The notes beneath the pieces are model-generated. The model saw only the letters and a program-made list of their open reading frames with translations, made no database searches and was not told the origin of the DNA. Source: Zantedeschia hybrid cultivar (lineage: Eukaryota > Streptophyta > Magnoliopsida > Alismatales > Araceae). From it: a stretch of DNA of 64,000 nucleotides. Positions 1 to 11,318 of this stretch are shown here, in pieces. Location of the stretch: the NCBI GenBank assembly GCA_030544215.1, contig JARZZO010000008.1, positions 21,282,614 through 21,346,613 of the forward strand. The letters are read 5' to 3'. Made by a program: the position numbers and the translations under genes. Position 1 is the first letter of the stretch, and every line of letters begins with the position of its first letter.

Positions 1-886
1 AAATAGATTATAAATGAACATAAAAAAAATTTCATTTACTCTTTTCTTCAAAACACTGCGCCAACTGCGATGCATTGAGGTCATGTGCATAAGCATCTCC
101 CTATCTGTCTCGGGAGTTCGGTCCCACTGATACATCAACTGCACATTATCGTTAACTTAATTAGTCATACAAAATTGACAAATATATAATTAACTTTAAA
201 TATTGTTACCTCGAGATCTCTAAACATTGCAGCTTGTTTCGCTGCAGGAAGAGTAACAAAATTTTTCTGCCATATCTTGTAATGAAGTTTTGCCACAACA
301 CCCATGCAGGATACAAAATTGTTTCCCTTCTCACCAACGTCGTAACCGCTGATCACCCGCACGTTCCATCGTTGACCCTACTCCAATCTCCCATCGGTGA
401 CACCTCTGGTAGGACCCTGACGGCCATGTCCCCGACCCTAAGGCTGCGTAGAAGATGGACCTGTTTAAACATACATGATAAAGACATTTATGTGAAATTA
501 TAAACATAAAAATATCAATTTAATGAACGACTAAAATTAAAATTCATACCTATTGCAGATGAAGATGTGGATACAGATGTAGATGTCTGAGCCACAGCGG
601 CTTGAGAGGCAACAGGCTAAGAGGCAAGAGCCTGACATGTAGAAAGAGCCTGAGAGGTGGGAAGCTCGGGAATAAGTTGCTGAGAGGCAATGGCCTGAGA
701 GGTCGAACGCTCAGGGATAGACTGCTAAGAGGCAATGGCCTGAGAGGTCGAACGCTCAGGGATAGACTGCTGAGAGGCAATGGCCCGAGAGGTCGAACGC
801 TCAGGGATAGACTGCTGAGAGGCATTCCGCTTCTTGCGGAGTGTGAAACCACTACCTGAGCCACGAGCGTCGCTACCTGAAGCCAT
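1..886 (-). pseudogene. CACTA second gene (tnpA/PTTA, Transposase_24-like), broken, continues past left edge
   Basis: Three exons can be read on the minus strand: 886-550, 460-210 and 138 to beyond position 1. Their GT-AG borders keep phase 1 and then phase 0. Exon 1 starts MASGSDARGSGSGF and then repeats a Ser-Gln-rich unit around SQQSIPERSTS about four times, encoded by the 60-bp tandem repeat at 660-820. Exon 2 contains a segment around GVVAKLHYKIWQKNF that resembles the plant transposase Ptta/En/Spm family. Exon 3 contains WRSVLKKRV, like the basic stretch after it. Four in-frame TAG stops interrupt exons 1 and 2, and at least the two in exon 1 sit where repeat units or context predict CAG (Gln). 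No function is expected; in intact elements this protein binds subterminal repeats. Confidence 0.6.
660..820 (-). repeat. 60-bp coding minisatellite
   Basis: A unit of about 60 bp, built around TGAGAGGTCGAACGCTCAGG on the plus strand, is repeated head to tail about two and a half times, with a degenerate copy on the left. On the minus strand it encodes a repeated Ser/Gln/Pro/Glu-rich peptide within exon 1 of the CACTA second gene. One copy carries CTA where its neighbours carry CTG, producing an in-frame stop on the minus strand. Confidence 0.75.
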
Positions 887-3730
887 CTGTTCAAATCCTA
901 CTGTATTAGATTAGAGTTAGAAGTAAAAATAGATAAAAAATAAACGTCGTTGAAAGTTACCTTCACCTAAACCTCCAAGTATTCGTCTACTCTTATGCTA
1001 ATTCCTTTACTAATATCCACATCAATAGTTTCTCCCATAATAGGAATATCAATTAAGTTTTCTTGATAAATTTCTTCAACATATAATGCATCATCTTCAG
1101 CTGTTTCACCTTGCATGTTATAATAATCTCGCGGTTGTGCTCTAACAGGAATGATCTACCCTGCTGTTGTATTATCATTTACATAGAACACTTGTTCTAC
1201 TTGATTTGCAAGAGCAAATGGCTCATTTGTGTTGAGTTTAAAACGTGTATTCAGACTGACAATTCCATACTTATCGATCTTAAATCCTCTGTCTTTTTTA
1301 TAAACATCCCACCAATCACATTTAAACAGTACAATATGACTTTCATGATCAAAATATATTTCGAAGACATCAATCAGACGTCCATAATATCCATCACATC
1401 CAGATTCAAGTTCCGCATTCACAATAACTCCAGACAATTGAGTTAATTTAGTATCATCAATGTCTTTGATACGAAATCTAAAACCATTTACTATGTAACC
1501 CGAATGTGAATATGCAAGTCTTGATGGTCTCTGTGACAAAACTTCAATCTCATGAGTACAATGAGGATCATTTGCTTCTTTCAGTTCTTCAACATAACTC
1601 TGAAACCATTTCAGAAAGTCTTTCTCCACCACATTTGAAGTTTGCACTTGTTGTTTGTGTTCAGAAAAAAAATTGATCTATTTGTTCAATCTGTTTCAAA
1701 ATGTATGTATGGGCCAAATCTCTTTCTTTTTCAGATAGTAAACGAGATTCTACTTTTCCTTTGAGAAAACGTCCAGGAGATTTGAAAATCGAACAACTTT
1801 CATTATTAGTCTCATTAACAGTTCCATCATAATTCCTTTCTCTCCGATTAAATCGAGTGTCAATGTCATCCATATACATCGAACAAAATGACATCGTTTC
1901 TTCAACAAGATAACCTTCTGCAATTGAACGTTCTGGACGTGCCTTATTGAGAACATAATCTTTCAATTTTTTCAAAAATCTTTCTGCATGATACATCCAC
2001 TGATACTGAACAGGACCAGCACTTCTTGCTTCATATGTCAAATGGATTATCAGATGAATCATTACGTCAAAAAAAGACGGTGGAAAAATCTGTTCCAACT
2101 TACATAATGTCACTGCAATATCACTTTCTAATTTGATTAAACGTTCTGGTACAAGAACTTTGGAACATATTTTTTTGAAGTACATACTCAACTCTGTAAT
2201 TGGATCAGTCACATCTTCATGTACAATGCCACGAATTGCCAAAGGCAGCAATACTTGCATGTAGACGTGAGAATCACGACTCTTCAACCCAGTCAGCTTT
2301 CGACCCGTAATATCTACACTTTTGGATAAATTAGAAGAATATCCATCTGGGACCTTAATGTTACTTAAGAATTCACACACAAGAGACCGTTGTCTTTTGT
2401 TTAGTGTGTATATTGCTATTGGTATCTTGTTCTTGTATTGGGGGTCCTTTGACACATGAAATTCTGGTCGTATTTTCCAGTCTTCTAGGTCTAACCGTGC
2501 TTTTAAGTGGTCTTTACTTTTTTCACCACCTAGAAGGTTCAAAGTGCCCAACAAATTATCACATACATTTTTCTCGATGTGCATTACGCCTAAATTGTGA
2601 CGAATCAGAAGACTCGACCAATATGGTAACTCTTTAAATAAAATGCTCCTTTTTTTCCATCCTTTCAAGTTTGCAACATATTTTTTGAACTTTTTTCCGA
2701 ACTTCAGATAAGGAAGACTATGTTGTTGATTCCACAGTTCTAAACCTGTCAGAATTCTTGGACGTCTGCCACATACAACTGTACCATCAAATTTATGTTT
2801 GTAATTACTTTTTCTCCATCTGTAATGCAATGGCAAAAAACGTCGGTGCCCCAAGTAACAAAATTTGCGGCAATTATTTAACCATCTTGAACAGGTTTTA
2901 TAATTACACGATGGACATGCAAATTTTCCTTTAGTGCTCCATCCAGACAAATTGGCATATGCTGGGAAGTCATTTATTGTCCAAAGAACGGCAGTATGCA
3001 TCTTGAAATTCTGTTTTTTTGCAGCATCATATGTTTCAACACCATTCTCCCATAACTCTTTTAAGTCTTCCACTAGTGGTTGTAAGTACACATCGATGTA
3101 ATTTCCCGGATCTTTAGGACTAGGAATTAGTAATGACATCATCATAAATGTTTGTTTCATGCACATCCACGGTGGCAAATTATAAACAACTGTCATTACA
3201 GGCCATATACTATAGTTGCTGCTCATTAGGGCTGTCAATGGATATCCGAATTCCGTTTATCCGACCCGTTTCCGATTCTGTTAACGGATACGGAACCCGT
3301 TAAAATCCACCCGTTAAGTTATCGGAAACGGAAACGGGTTTCCGATAATTATCGGAGTCGGAAACGGAAGTAGGTGTTTCCGCATCCGTTAACCCGTTTC
3401 CGTTTCCGATAATTTATATATGTTATATATATTATTTTATCAGATATAATATGTACCGTTAGATAAACTTTTTCTCGTATCTAACGGTCAAAAAACATAT
3501 CAGAAGGAAAACTCTTAACCAGGCAACCAGCTAACCTAACCCAACCCCCCTTTCCCCCCCTTTCCCCTACCGTGCGGCGGCTGTTTTCAATCTCTGCCGA
3601 GGTCTCCATCCTCCACTCCAACTCCACGCTCCATAGTCCACACGCCGGCCACAGGGAAGACCGGAAGAGTGAGCAGTGAGGCCGGCCACGGCGACCTCCC
3701 CGTTGTGCCGGAATCCCCTCACCGTCGCCG

Positions 3731-4020
3731 ACGCAGCCGTCCTCCCCCACCACGCCGCCGACGCAGCCGTCCGGGTTCGCCACCTGTCCTCGCCCACCCC
3801 GCCGCCAGAGTCGCCGCCGTCCTCCCCCACCACGCCGCCGACGCAGCCGTCCGGGTTCGCCACCACCTGTCCTCGCTCACCCCGCCGCCAGAGTCGCCGC
3901 CGTCCTCCCCCACCACGCCGCCGACGCAGCCGTCAGGGTTCGCCACCTGTCTTCGCCCACCCCGCCGCCAGAGTCGCCGCCGTCCACCCCCACCACGCCG
4001 CCGACGCAGCCGTCCGGGTT
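3731..4020 (+). repeat. GC-rich minisatellite, about 80-bp unit
   Basis: The marker ACGCAGCCGTC recurs at 3731, 3761, 3841, 3924 and 4004, so the unit is 80 to 83 bp after a short 30-bp step. It lies in the hAT element's left arm. Open frames cross it on both strands because it is GC-rich and repetitive, and none resembles a known protein. Confidence 0.8.
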
Positions 4021-4050
4021 TGACTTTAAACCTTCTTCCTCCCTACGACC

Positions 4051-4430
4051 AGCCCCTCCTCCTCCCCTCCCCCTTCTGCCCACCTCCCCCAACCCCCCTC
4101 CGGCATTCCCCTCCCTCAGCGTCCTCCTCTCTGCCGGCCACCGGGCCACGCCCTTCCCCTCCTCCTCCTCTCTGCTTGCAACTGGCACGACTGAAGCCCC
4201 TCCTCCTCCCCTCCCCCTTCTGCCCACCTCCCCCAACCCCCCTCCGGCATTCCCCTCCCCCGGCGTCCTCCTCTCTGCCGGCCACCGGGCCACGCCCTTC
4301 CCCTCCTCCTCCTCTCTGCTTGCAACTGGCACGACTGAAGCCCCTCCTCCTCCCCTCCCCCTTCTGCCCACCTCCCCCAACCTCCCTCCGGCATTCTCCT
4401 CCCCCGGCGTCCTCCTCTCTGCCGGCCACC
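4051..4430 (+). repeat. GC-rich minisatellite, 144-bp unit
   Basis: A C/T-rich unit beginning AGCCCCTCCTCCTCC recurs at 4051, 4195 and 4339, an exact 144-bp period, giving about 2.6 copies. It lies between the left end and the transposase gene of the hAT element. The pyrimidine-rich strand could be leader or promoter sequence, which is only inference. Confidence 0.8.
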
Positions 4431-5771
4431 AACCCACGTGATGTGAGCTACCAAGGGATGGTCCATCTTATTGTGGGGTGGAATACAGCCACCTTGCTGT
4501 GATGCTCAAAACATATGTATAGTTGAAGTCATCAAGAACAATACAGTCCATGTGAATACGATGGGGAAAGCGTCCCCACTTGTTTATCAAATCAAAATAG
4601 ATTTTCGGATATAAGAACACCTTATCAACTCACAATTTCTATAAAATTTGAAAATGTATACAGAATAGTTTCACCCATTCAACAGAGAGGAGAGACTTTT
4701 AATATTCTTATCATGCAAACAATAATGCTAATTATAAGCTCCACTTTAATAGGAGAACCATTTATTACGGAATGAGTTATTCTAAATTACTTATGTTGAA
4801 ACGAAAGATGTTTTGATTTGATGACGGAATACATGACAAAATATCGTATTTTTGGGTGGAGGATCGAATATACGAAACATTTTTGGATAGAGGGAGGAAT
4901 GACTTATTCGGTTTATAATTTTCATAATAACACCTTCTAAAATAAAATACTATGTCCTACTTAATTACCAAACTAAGATCAGATTTATCCCACATTCCAT
5001 CTCTAGTCTTCTAGAATACATCCCATGGGTTGGTCGGTTGCAAATGCTTGCCTAAGGAAATGGAGATTGTGCATTCACATCAGAGTCTTGATGGTGAGGG
5101 TTGTCCATTCTAGACTGGATTGATTTTGTGCATTATCTGCTTAGGACATTCCACTTTTTGGATAATACTGTGTATGTTTAGTATACATATGAAATACTGA
5201 GAATTTATGAAACATGTATAGGAGATAATTGAATTTGGGATTTTTTGTTGTCAAAGGACTTACAGAATGTGATCCAGTTTCTAATGACTATAGCATAGTT
5301 AGTATCAACATGGTCTAACTTATAAATCATTTTACTTTCCAAAAAAAAAACTTTATAATCCTTTTAAGGTTTCCTTTATGTTATCTACAGCATGAAATGT
5401 TATGTTTACGTCATGCCATTACCATAAAATATAAGAGTGAAAGGAGATCATCATCATCATGCCAATTTAATCCGTCCAGTGCATGTTCATGATTAAACCT
5501 AGGAAGCTCATTTTTCATAATTAAATATAGGAAGGTCAAGTCCTTGCTTACTACCTCATACCATTGAAGTAGATAGATAATACATGTTACTGTAGTGTTA
5601 ACTTGATTAGTTACTGTAGTGTAGGTCCACCCGTAAATTTCTTTTTTCTAATAACTCTTGTAATTTGTAAAGGATGGTGTTAACTGTTAACTGTTAACTG
5701 TTAAGTGCTAACAAATTATTCTTGCATTGTAGATTGCTGCGGTCATACTCTAGTGTTTGAAAAGCAGCATC

Positions 5772-8300
5772 ATGGCTTCAACAGGAGAAAATTCCACACC
5801 GAGGTATATTTTCATACATATAACATAATAAAGAATACAAACATATACTTGTGAGTTGTTTCTTGGTTCATTACAAGACTAGCCTAATTGATAGCCTCTC
5901 TAGAAGTTTATAACTTGTTTCATATTTTTTACTATCAGAATGGCTGAAAGTGTTGAAGTAGAGGCTGAAAGTAATGCACAATCCTCATCTCTTGCATCAC
6001 CTCCTCTTCCTAAACAAAGGAAGTTAAGGTCAGCAGTATGGAAAGATTTTGATAAGATTGCAAAAGCTGATGGAAGTCGGATTGCTAAGTGTCATCATTG
6101 TAAGAAGGAATTAACAGGAGATAGTAGAATGGGAACAACACATCTGAAAACACATTTGCTTTATTGTGCCAAATATAAGAGAACAAAAAGACAAGAAGAA
6201 CCTAATGTGGGGCAAATGCTTCTTGGTCCAAGAGGGATAAACAGTGATGGGAGTTCTAATCTAGAGTGTGTTCAATTTGAGAATGAAGATTGTCGAGAGG
6301 TTTTGGCTAAGATGATCATTGTTCATGAAGTGCCATTTGTATTTGTGGATCATTATTTCTTCAAATTATTTTGCATGAAAATGCAACCACAGTTCAAAAC
6401 AATGACCCGTAACACAATTCGATCAGATTGCATGAAATTGTATGAAAAAGAGAAGCAAAAGCTATATTGCATACTTAAGGAGACATCTTCTCGTGTTAGT
6501 ATTACTGCCGATCTTTGGACGTCTATTCGTTCTGACTCATATTTAGCATTGACTTGCCACTTTGTTGATAAGGAGTGGAAACTTCAAAAGCGGATTCTTA
6601 ATTTTCTGAATGTGAAATCTCATAGTGGTGCAAAAATTGCTAAGGTGATCAAAGATAAATTGTTTGATTGGAACATAGATGGCAAGATTTGCAGCATAGT
6701 CTTGGACAATGCTTTTTCAAATGATGTGCTCACAAGAGAGCTTTGTGAGATTCTTCGCCCTCGTGGTTGTCTTCTTTTGGATGGTGCTTTATTTCGTATT
6801 CGTTGTTGTTGTCATGTGCTTAACTTGATTGTTCAAGTTGGTCTGAGTTCATTATCACAAACAATTAAAAGAATTCGTGAAACTGTAAGACATGTGAGAA
6901 GTTCAGGTATGCGATTGGAATACTTCAGAAAAGCTGCAGAACAAGCAAATGTACCTAAAAAAAAGCTCATTTTAGATGTTCCAACTAGATGGAATTCGAC
7001 ATATGAAATGCTTGAAGTTGCATATGAATTTCGTGGTGCATTTGATCGTTTGTCTTATTTTGATGATGATTACAGAGGTCCTCCATCTTCTGAAGAGTGG
7101 GAGCATGTGAAACTTGCAAAAGATTGTTTACAGATATTTTATGAAATAACAGAAAGATTTTCAGGAACAAAATATCCCACTGCCAATCTTTATTTTAATG
7201 ATGTGTGTCTCATTCATTTTACATTAAAGAAGTGGCTGCATTCTTCACATCTATTTATTCAGTCTATGGCTACTTGCATGCTTGAGAAGTTCAACAAGTA
7301 TTGGAGTACATTGAGCTTAGTGTTGTCTTGTGGTTGTATTTTAGACCCTCGATATAAGACGAAGACAATTGAGTTTTTCTTTGAAAAGATTTACCATGAT
7401 GATTGTGGAATAGAAGCTGCAAGGAAAATTCAAGATATTCGCAACTCCTTTGTGAAACTTTATAATGTCTATGTGGATCAAGTGTCAAAAGGATCTAATG
7501 CATCATCTCTCTCCAATGTTGCGAGTAGTAGTGGAAGTACTTCAGTTAATAGCCAAGGTGTTGGATTAAGGGGTCTTCCTCATTGTCCTATACTAGCTAG
7601 TCAATTGTTGGAGCTCGATCATTTTCTCAAACAAAATTCTTCAAATGAACCATTGAAATCAGATTTGGACTTGTACTTAGATACTCCAGTTTTAAGCAAT
7701 GAAAAGATCCTTGAAAAGTATGGTGAACCTTTTGATATCTTAACTTGGTGGAAAGATGAAGAAGGAAAATATCCAATACTTGCTACAATGGCTCGTGATA
7801 TCTTGGGCATTCCAATATCAACTGTTGCATCTGAGTCGGCTTTTAGCACTGGAGGAAGGATTCTAGATTCTTATAGAAGTTCTTTAAAGCCCGACACTGT
7901 TGAATGCTTGATTTGTTGTCAAGATTGGATAAGACAGACATTACAAGGTACTAAAATTATGTTTGTATTTAGATTGGATAAGACATACTGTATTTAAGTT
8001 TAACTTTGATTGAATTTGTTTGAATTTATTTAGTGACATCATATAATGCAATGGCCGAGATCTTTTCTACTATACCAATGGCTTCAAGTATAGATGTTGA
8101 GCGCACCCAAGATGAGGAGGAAGAAAGTATGGTGATAGTGGAGGGACCTCCCTACAATGATAATGATGATGATCTTGACGCATTTAGGTAAAAAATAATA
8201 CTATATTTTTTTATTTCATTTGTTATTTTTTCACTAATATCTTTGATAATAACTTTTTCTTTATTTTATTTGTAGAGCTCATAATGATATGGAAGATTGA
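5772..8300 (+). CDS. hAT-family transposase (BED finger, hAT dimerisation domain), apparently intact
   Basis: Four exons join in frame into 739 codons plus a stop: 5772-5803, 5939-7947, 8034-8187 and 8276-8300, all with GT-AG borders. Residues about 43-91 form a BED zinc finger (CHHCKKELTG followed by HLKTHLLYC). The RNase-H-like core shows ITADLWTS, then LDNAFSNDVL, CCCHVLNLIVQ and PTRWNSTYEML, and the C-terminal dimerisation region shows YPILATMARDILGIPISTVASESAFSTGGRIL. These are the conserved hAT blocks, including the acidic residues at the first and last. The C-terminal exons add a short acidic tail (DDDDLDAF). Reading through the second intron instead gives a shorter protein ending at 7997. 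No internal stop or frameshift is present, so the protein could be active. In the cell it would bind element ends and cut them in the nucleus. Confidence 0.88.
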
Positions 8301-10097
8301 TCGTGTGATTATTGACAACAAGTATTCATTGAATGAGGTAAAATATAAAGAAGTTTACTTACATTCTACTCATGTTCTATGCTTACAAATTATTCTATTA
8401 TGTTAATTTGATATTGAAATATTTATGTGTGCACTATGCAGGGATAATTATGTCTAGAAGATTGTGAAGTTGAAAATGAAGCTATGATTGAAGATTATTT
8501 TAGAATTATGTCATTTGAAAACTTTATGAGTTTGAGTTTATTGTATTTGATGTTATGTTATGGATCATATGGACTTATGTAATTTATAAGTTTATGGATT
8601 TACTTATAACTTGTGTGGATTATGTGGTCATAGATTGTATGGTTTTGAAGATTTTGAAATTTAGTGTGGTTATGGTGAATGGTTTATATGAATTCACAAT
8701 ATACTAATTTAATTTTTAGAAATTTCAAAACAATAGATAAAATAGACTTTGAATTTGTATATTATAAAGATTTACATAAATTGAAATCTTGTGAATTTAG
8801 AATTTTAAATTACTAGAAGAAAGTTCAAAAAATTGTATATTGGAGGTGATTTAATATAATGACGAAGATCCGATAACTTCCGATTTATTTCCGTTTCCGT
8901 TTCCGTTTTTCCGATAAAAAGCTGAAATGGATGCGGAAGCGGAAACACTCACTTCCGTTTCCGTTTCCGTCTCCGATAAATCTTATAGGAAACGGAAGCG
9001 GAAGGTGTCACTTCCGTTTCCGTCTCCGACCCGTTGACAGCCCTACTGCTCATATTTCCGAATGGGTTAAACCCATCACTCGTTAAACCGAGTCTCAAGT
9101 TGTGAGCTTCTGCCGCGAAATCTGGATATTGATTATCAAAATGTTTCCATGCCTTAGAATCAGCAGGATGTCGCATCTCTCTGTTTTGTTGAGGAATCTG
9201 ACCATCAATATGCCATGTCAACCACTTGGCTGTCTTGAAGGACATAAACAACCTTTGCAATCTATCTTTCAATGGAAAATAGCGCAAAAATTTATTAGGT
9301 AGTCGTTTGCCAAGTCTCTTGTTCTTGTTCTGTAATTGGTTGTTCAAGTCATACATATTTTCCTTATACCTCGGTGCATCACACTGTGGGCACCGATCTT
9401 TATCTTCATTTTCCTTCCAAAATAGTAGACAATCATTCTGACATGCATCTATCTTCTCGTATCCCAACCCCAAATCTTTAATAATCTTCTTTGCTTCATA
9501 CCATGTTTGAGGTACATTGGCTCTTTCTGGTAATATTTCTCTGATGAATTCAAGAAACATATTCATACATGCCCCCGTCACCTGATTCAGTGTCTTAATA
9601 TGCAACAACTTTAAAAGAAATGTTAACTTTGAAACCTTCTGGCACCCAGAATACAATGGTATTTCAGCATCCTCCAATAGTTTATAAAAGTCTCTCGCTT
9701 TGGAATTCGGTTCATACTCTTCTTCTGCAATAACACTTCCAGCTTCTTGCAAGTCATGCAACATCTCAACTGTACTATCAGCAAAAAAAGATTGTTGTCG
9801 TTCACTCATCTCTACAGTAGGGATGTTGGTTTGATATCTGAACATATCAGTTAATGGTGCCTCTCCATGACACACCCAATTTGTATAATGCACCCATACT
9901 CCGTCTACCTTAAGATGGGTTTCAACATCTATCCGGGTCAACTTTACTCCGTTAAGGAAATTCCGACATGGACACTGTATCAATTCATTGTTTTGTCCAT
10001 GTCTAAAACTTATTCTATCTTCATGAAAAGCAAAGTCCAAAAACTCAGCTACCCCTCTCTCATATCTAGGATCTCCTCGATTATGAACAAACTCCAT

Positions 10098-10846
10098 CCA
10101 ACTCTTGTTAAGTCCAGCTATTTCTATGTATACTCTAACCTACATATTAACAAATGTGATCGATTAATAAGTTATATATTATCCACGCACGCAAAACACA
10201 AACACACACAGTGGCCTCTTCATAAAATTTAGGAGAGGGAAGACCGGAGGCTCAGATAGAAATTTTTTTTAACCCCTAGGGGCTTCCGTATGCTTCAGCG
10301 ATCCGCACAAAACGGCTGCAACTCGGTTGCCCAACATGACCATCCAGAGCTGCCGTGCCGTTAGCAGATGGCTTGCAGTGGCCGTAAAGTTAAGTGTATC
10401 ATCATCGCCTCACACACAATACCAAGGATATACACACAAAGAACCTGTAAAGATAAATGCATCGTCATCATATTCAATCAATCCAAAAGTGCTACTAACA
10501 AAAGTTAAATACATAAATATATAGATAAATATATTTATAAATATAGATATATACATTTCTAAAAAAAAATCGGCAGCATCTCCCCTAAAACTTGTACATT
10601 TTTCACATTTGTACACTTGTCTGGTTTCATACAATCTCATAAAAAAATAATATCTGCATTACACATCCACATCTACATACGCGTTCATATCCACATCCAC
10701 ATCCGTACCTGTCAGGAAAGTTACTTGTACACATTTTTAAACAAAATTCGGCAACATCTCCCCTGAAAGTTGTACATTTTTCAAACATGTACACCTGTCT
10801 GATTTCATACAATCTCATAAACAAAGGGTACCTACATCACATAACA
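10098..10846 (-). other. CACTA leader upstream of TNP2, with diverged direct repeats
   Basis: I see no gene here. A unit with the landmarks CGGCARCATCTCCCCT, TTGTACATTTTTCA and TCATACAATCTCATAAA occurs at about 10568-10645 and again at 10750-10825, and a partial copy starts near 10916. Between them lies CATCCACAT-rich sequence. Such arrays near the transposase gene are common in CACTA leaders. Confidence 0.5.
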
Positions 10847-11137
10847 TGTCCATCCATGTATATTTGATCATCTAATGTTATTTAATATATGTGCTTCATG
10901 ATTATCTTAAAATTTCGGCAGCATCTCCCCACACTTCTCCAATATACCACCATTATTTACTAATTTTAACTTTTTCTCAAAAAGTCACTTGTATGAAATA
11001 CAAGTGACAAAAAGAGCAGTCAAAATTAGCAGGTATATTAGAGAAGAGTGAGAAGATACTGTCGAAAATTTAAGATGATCATAAAGCACATATAATAAAG
11101 AACATTAGATGATCAAATATCCACATACGTCCAACAG
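10847..11137. repeat. Foldback (long imperfect inverted repeat), about 290 bp
   Basis: Two arms of about 140 bp face each other around a centre near 10992. Landmarks in the left arm (ATTTGATCATCTAATGTT, ATATGTGCTT, TTCGGCAGCATCT, GTCACTTGTAT) return as reverse complements in the right arm (ATACAAGTGAC, AGATACTGTCGAA, AAGCACATAT, AACATTAGATGATCAAAT). The loop is only a few bases. It could be a MITE or a hairpin-forming transcript source. I found no clear target duplication. Confidence 0.75.
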
Positions 11138-11318
11138 ACAATTCAAGACTCTATGATCGATATATGTCATTACTGTCAAAAGACAGTAAAAACATATATC
11201 ATAACAAAAGTCTTGAACGGACAAAAAAAAAAAAGGTCAACCACATCCATATATACAACTGCATTTACATATGCACAAACACATCCACATCCACATACAC
11301 GTACACATACATGTACAC

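Larger units (their letters stand above)
3227..9045 (+). mobile_element. hAT transposon, 5819 bp, probably full-length
   Basis: Termini are TAGGGCTGTCAATGG on the left and, read inward from the right, TAGGGCTGTCAACGGG. The 8-bp duplication CTGCTCAT flanks it exactly (3219-3226 and 9046-9053), the hAT target length. Subterminal regions (about 3240-3420 and 8870-9035) are packed with CGGAAACGG/CCGTTTCCG motifs, probably transposase binding sites. Between the left end and the gene lie two GC-rich minisatellites (3731-4430), and about 1.3 kb of AT-rich sequence (4503-5771) with no recognisable gene. A four-exon transposase gene occupies 5772-8300. About 570 bp of AT-rich sequence follows before the right subterminal repeats. 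The element sits inside TNP2 of the CACTA element and so inserted after it. Confidence 0.93.
967..10097 (-). pseudogene. TNP2-type CACTA transposase, split by a hAT insertion
   Basis: The gene encodes the DDE transposase of CACTA elements. The N-terminal part (10097-9054, 348 codons) has a transposase-associated domain starting MEFVHNRGDPRYERGV, then the zinc-binding stretch CPQCDAPRYK and YFPLKDRLQRLF. A hAT element at 3227-9045 interrupts it exactly in the conserved FGNMSS-NYSIWP region. The frame resumes from 3218 with the Transposase_21 core (NLPPWMCMK, FPAYANLSGW, CPSC, ARLDLEDW), then a DUF4218-like part (QYQWMYHAERFLKKLKDYV), then a DUF4216-like part (FKCDWWDVYK). An eight-A run at 1665-1672 (one base too many) shifts the frame before DUF4216. 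A TAG at about 1153-1155 replaces what is probably a Trp codon, and the coding sequence then runs to the stop at 967-969. Besides the hAT it therefore has one frameshift and one nonsense change. Confidence 0.85.

Noticed and set aside
3669..4502. 277-residue Pro/Arg-rich open frame and overlapping frames on the other strand
   Set aside because: It is produced by GC-rich tandem repeats inside the hAT; several frames are open on both strands and none shows a domain.
5940..7997. Single-exon model of the hAT transposase
   Set aside because: The four-exon model keeps frame through three canonical introns and gives a natural acidic C-terminus. The single-exon C-terminal 17 residues look like intron read-through.
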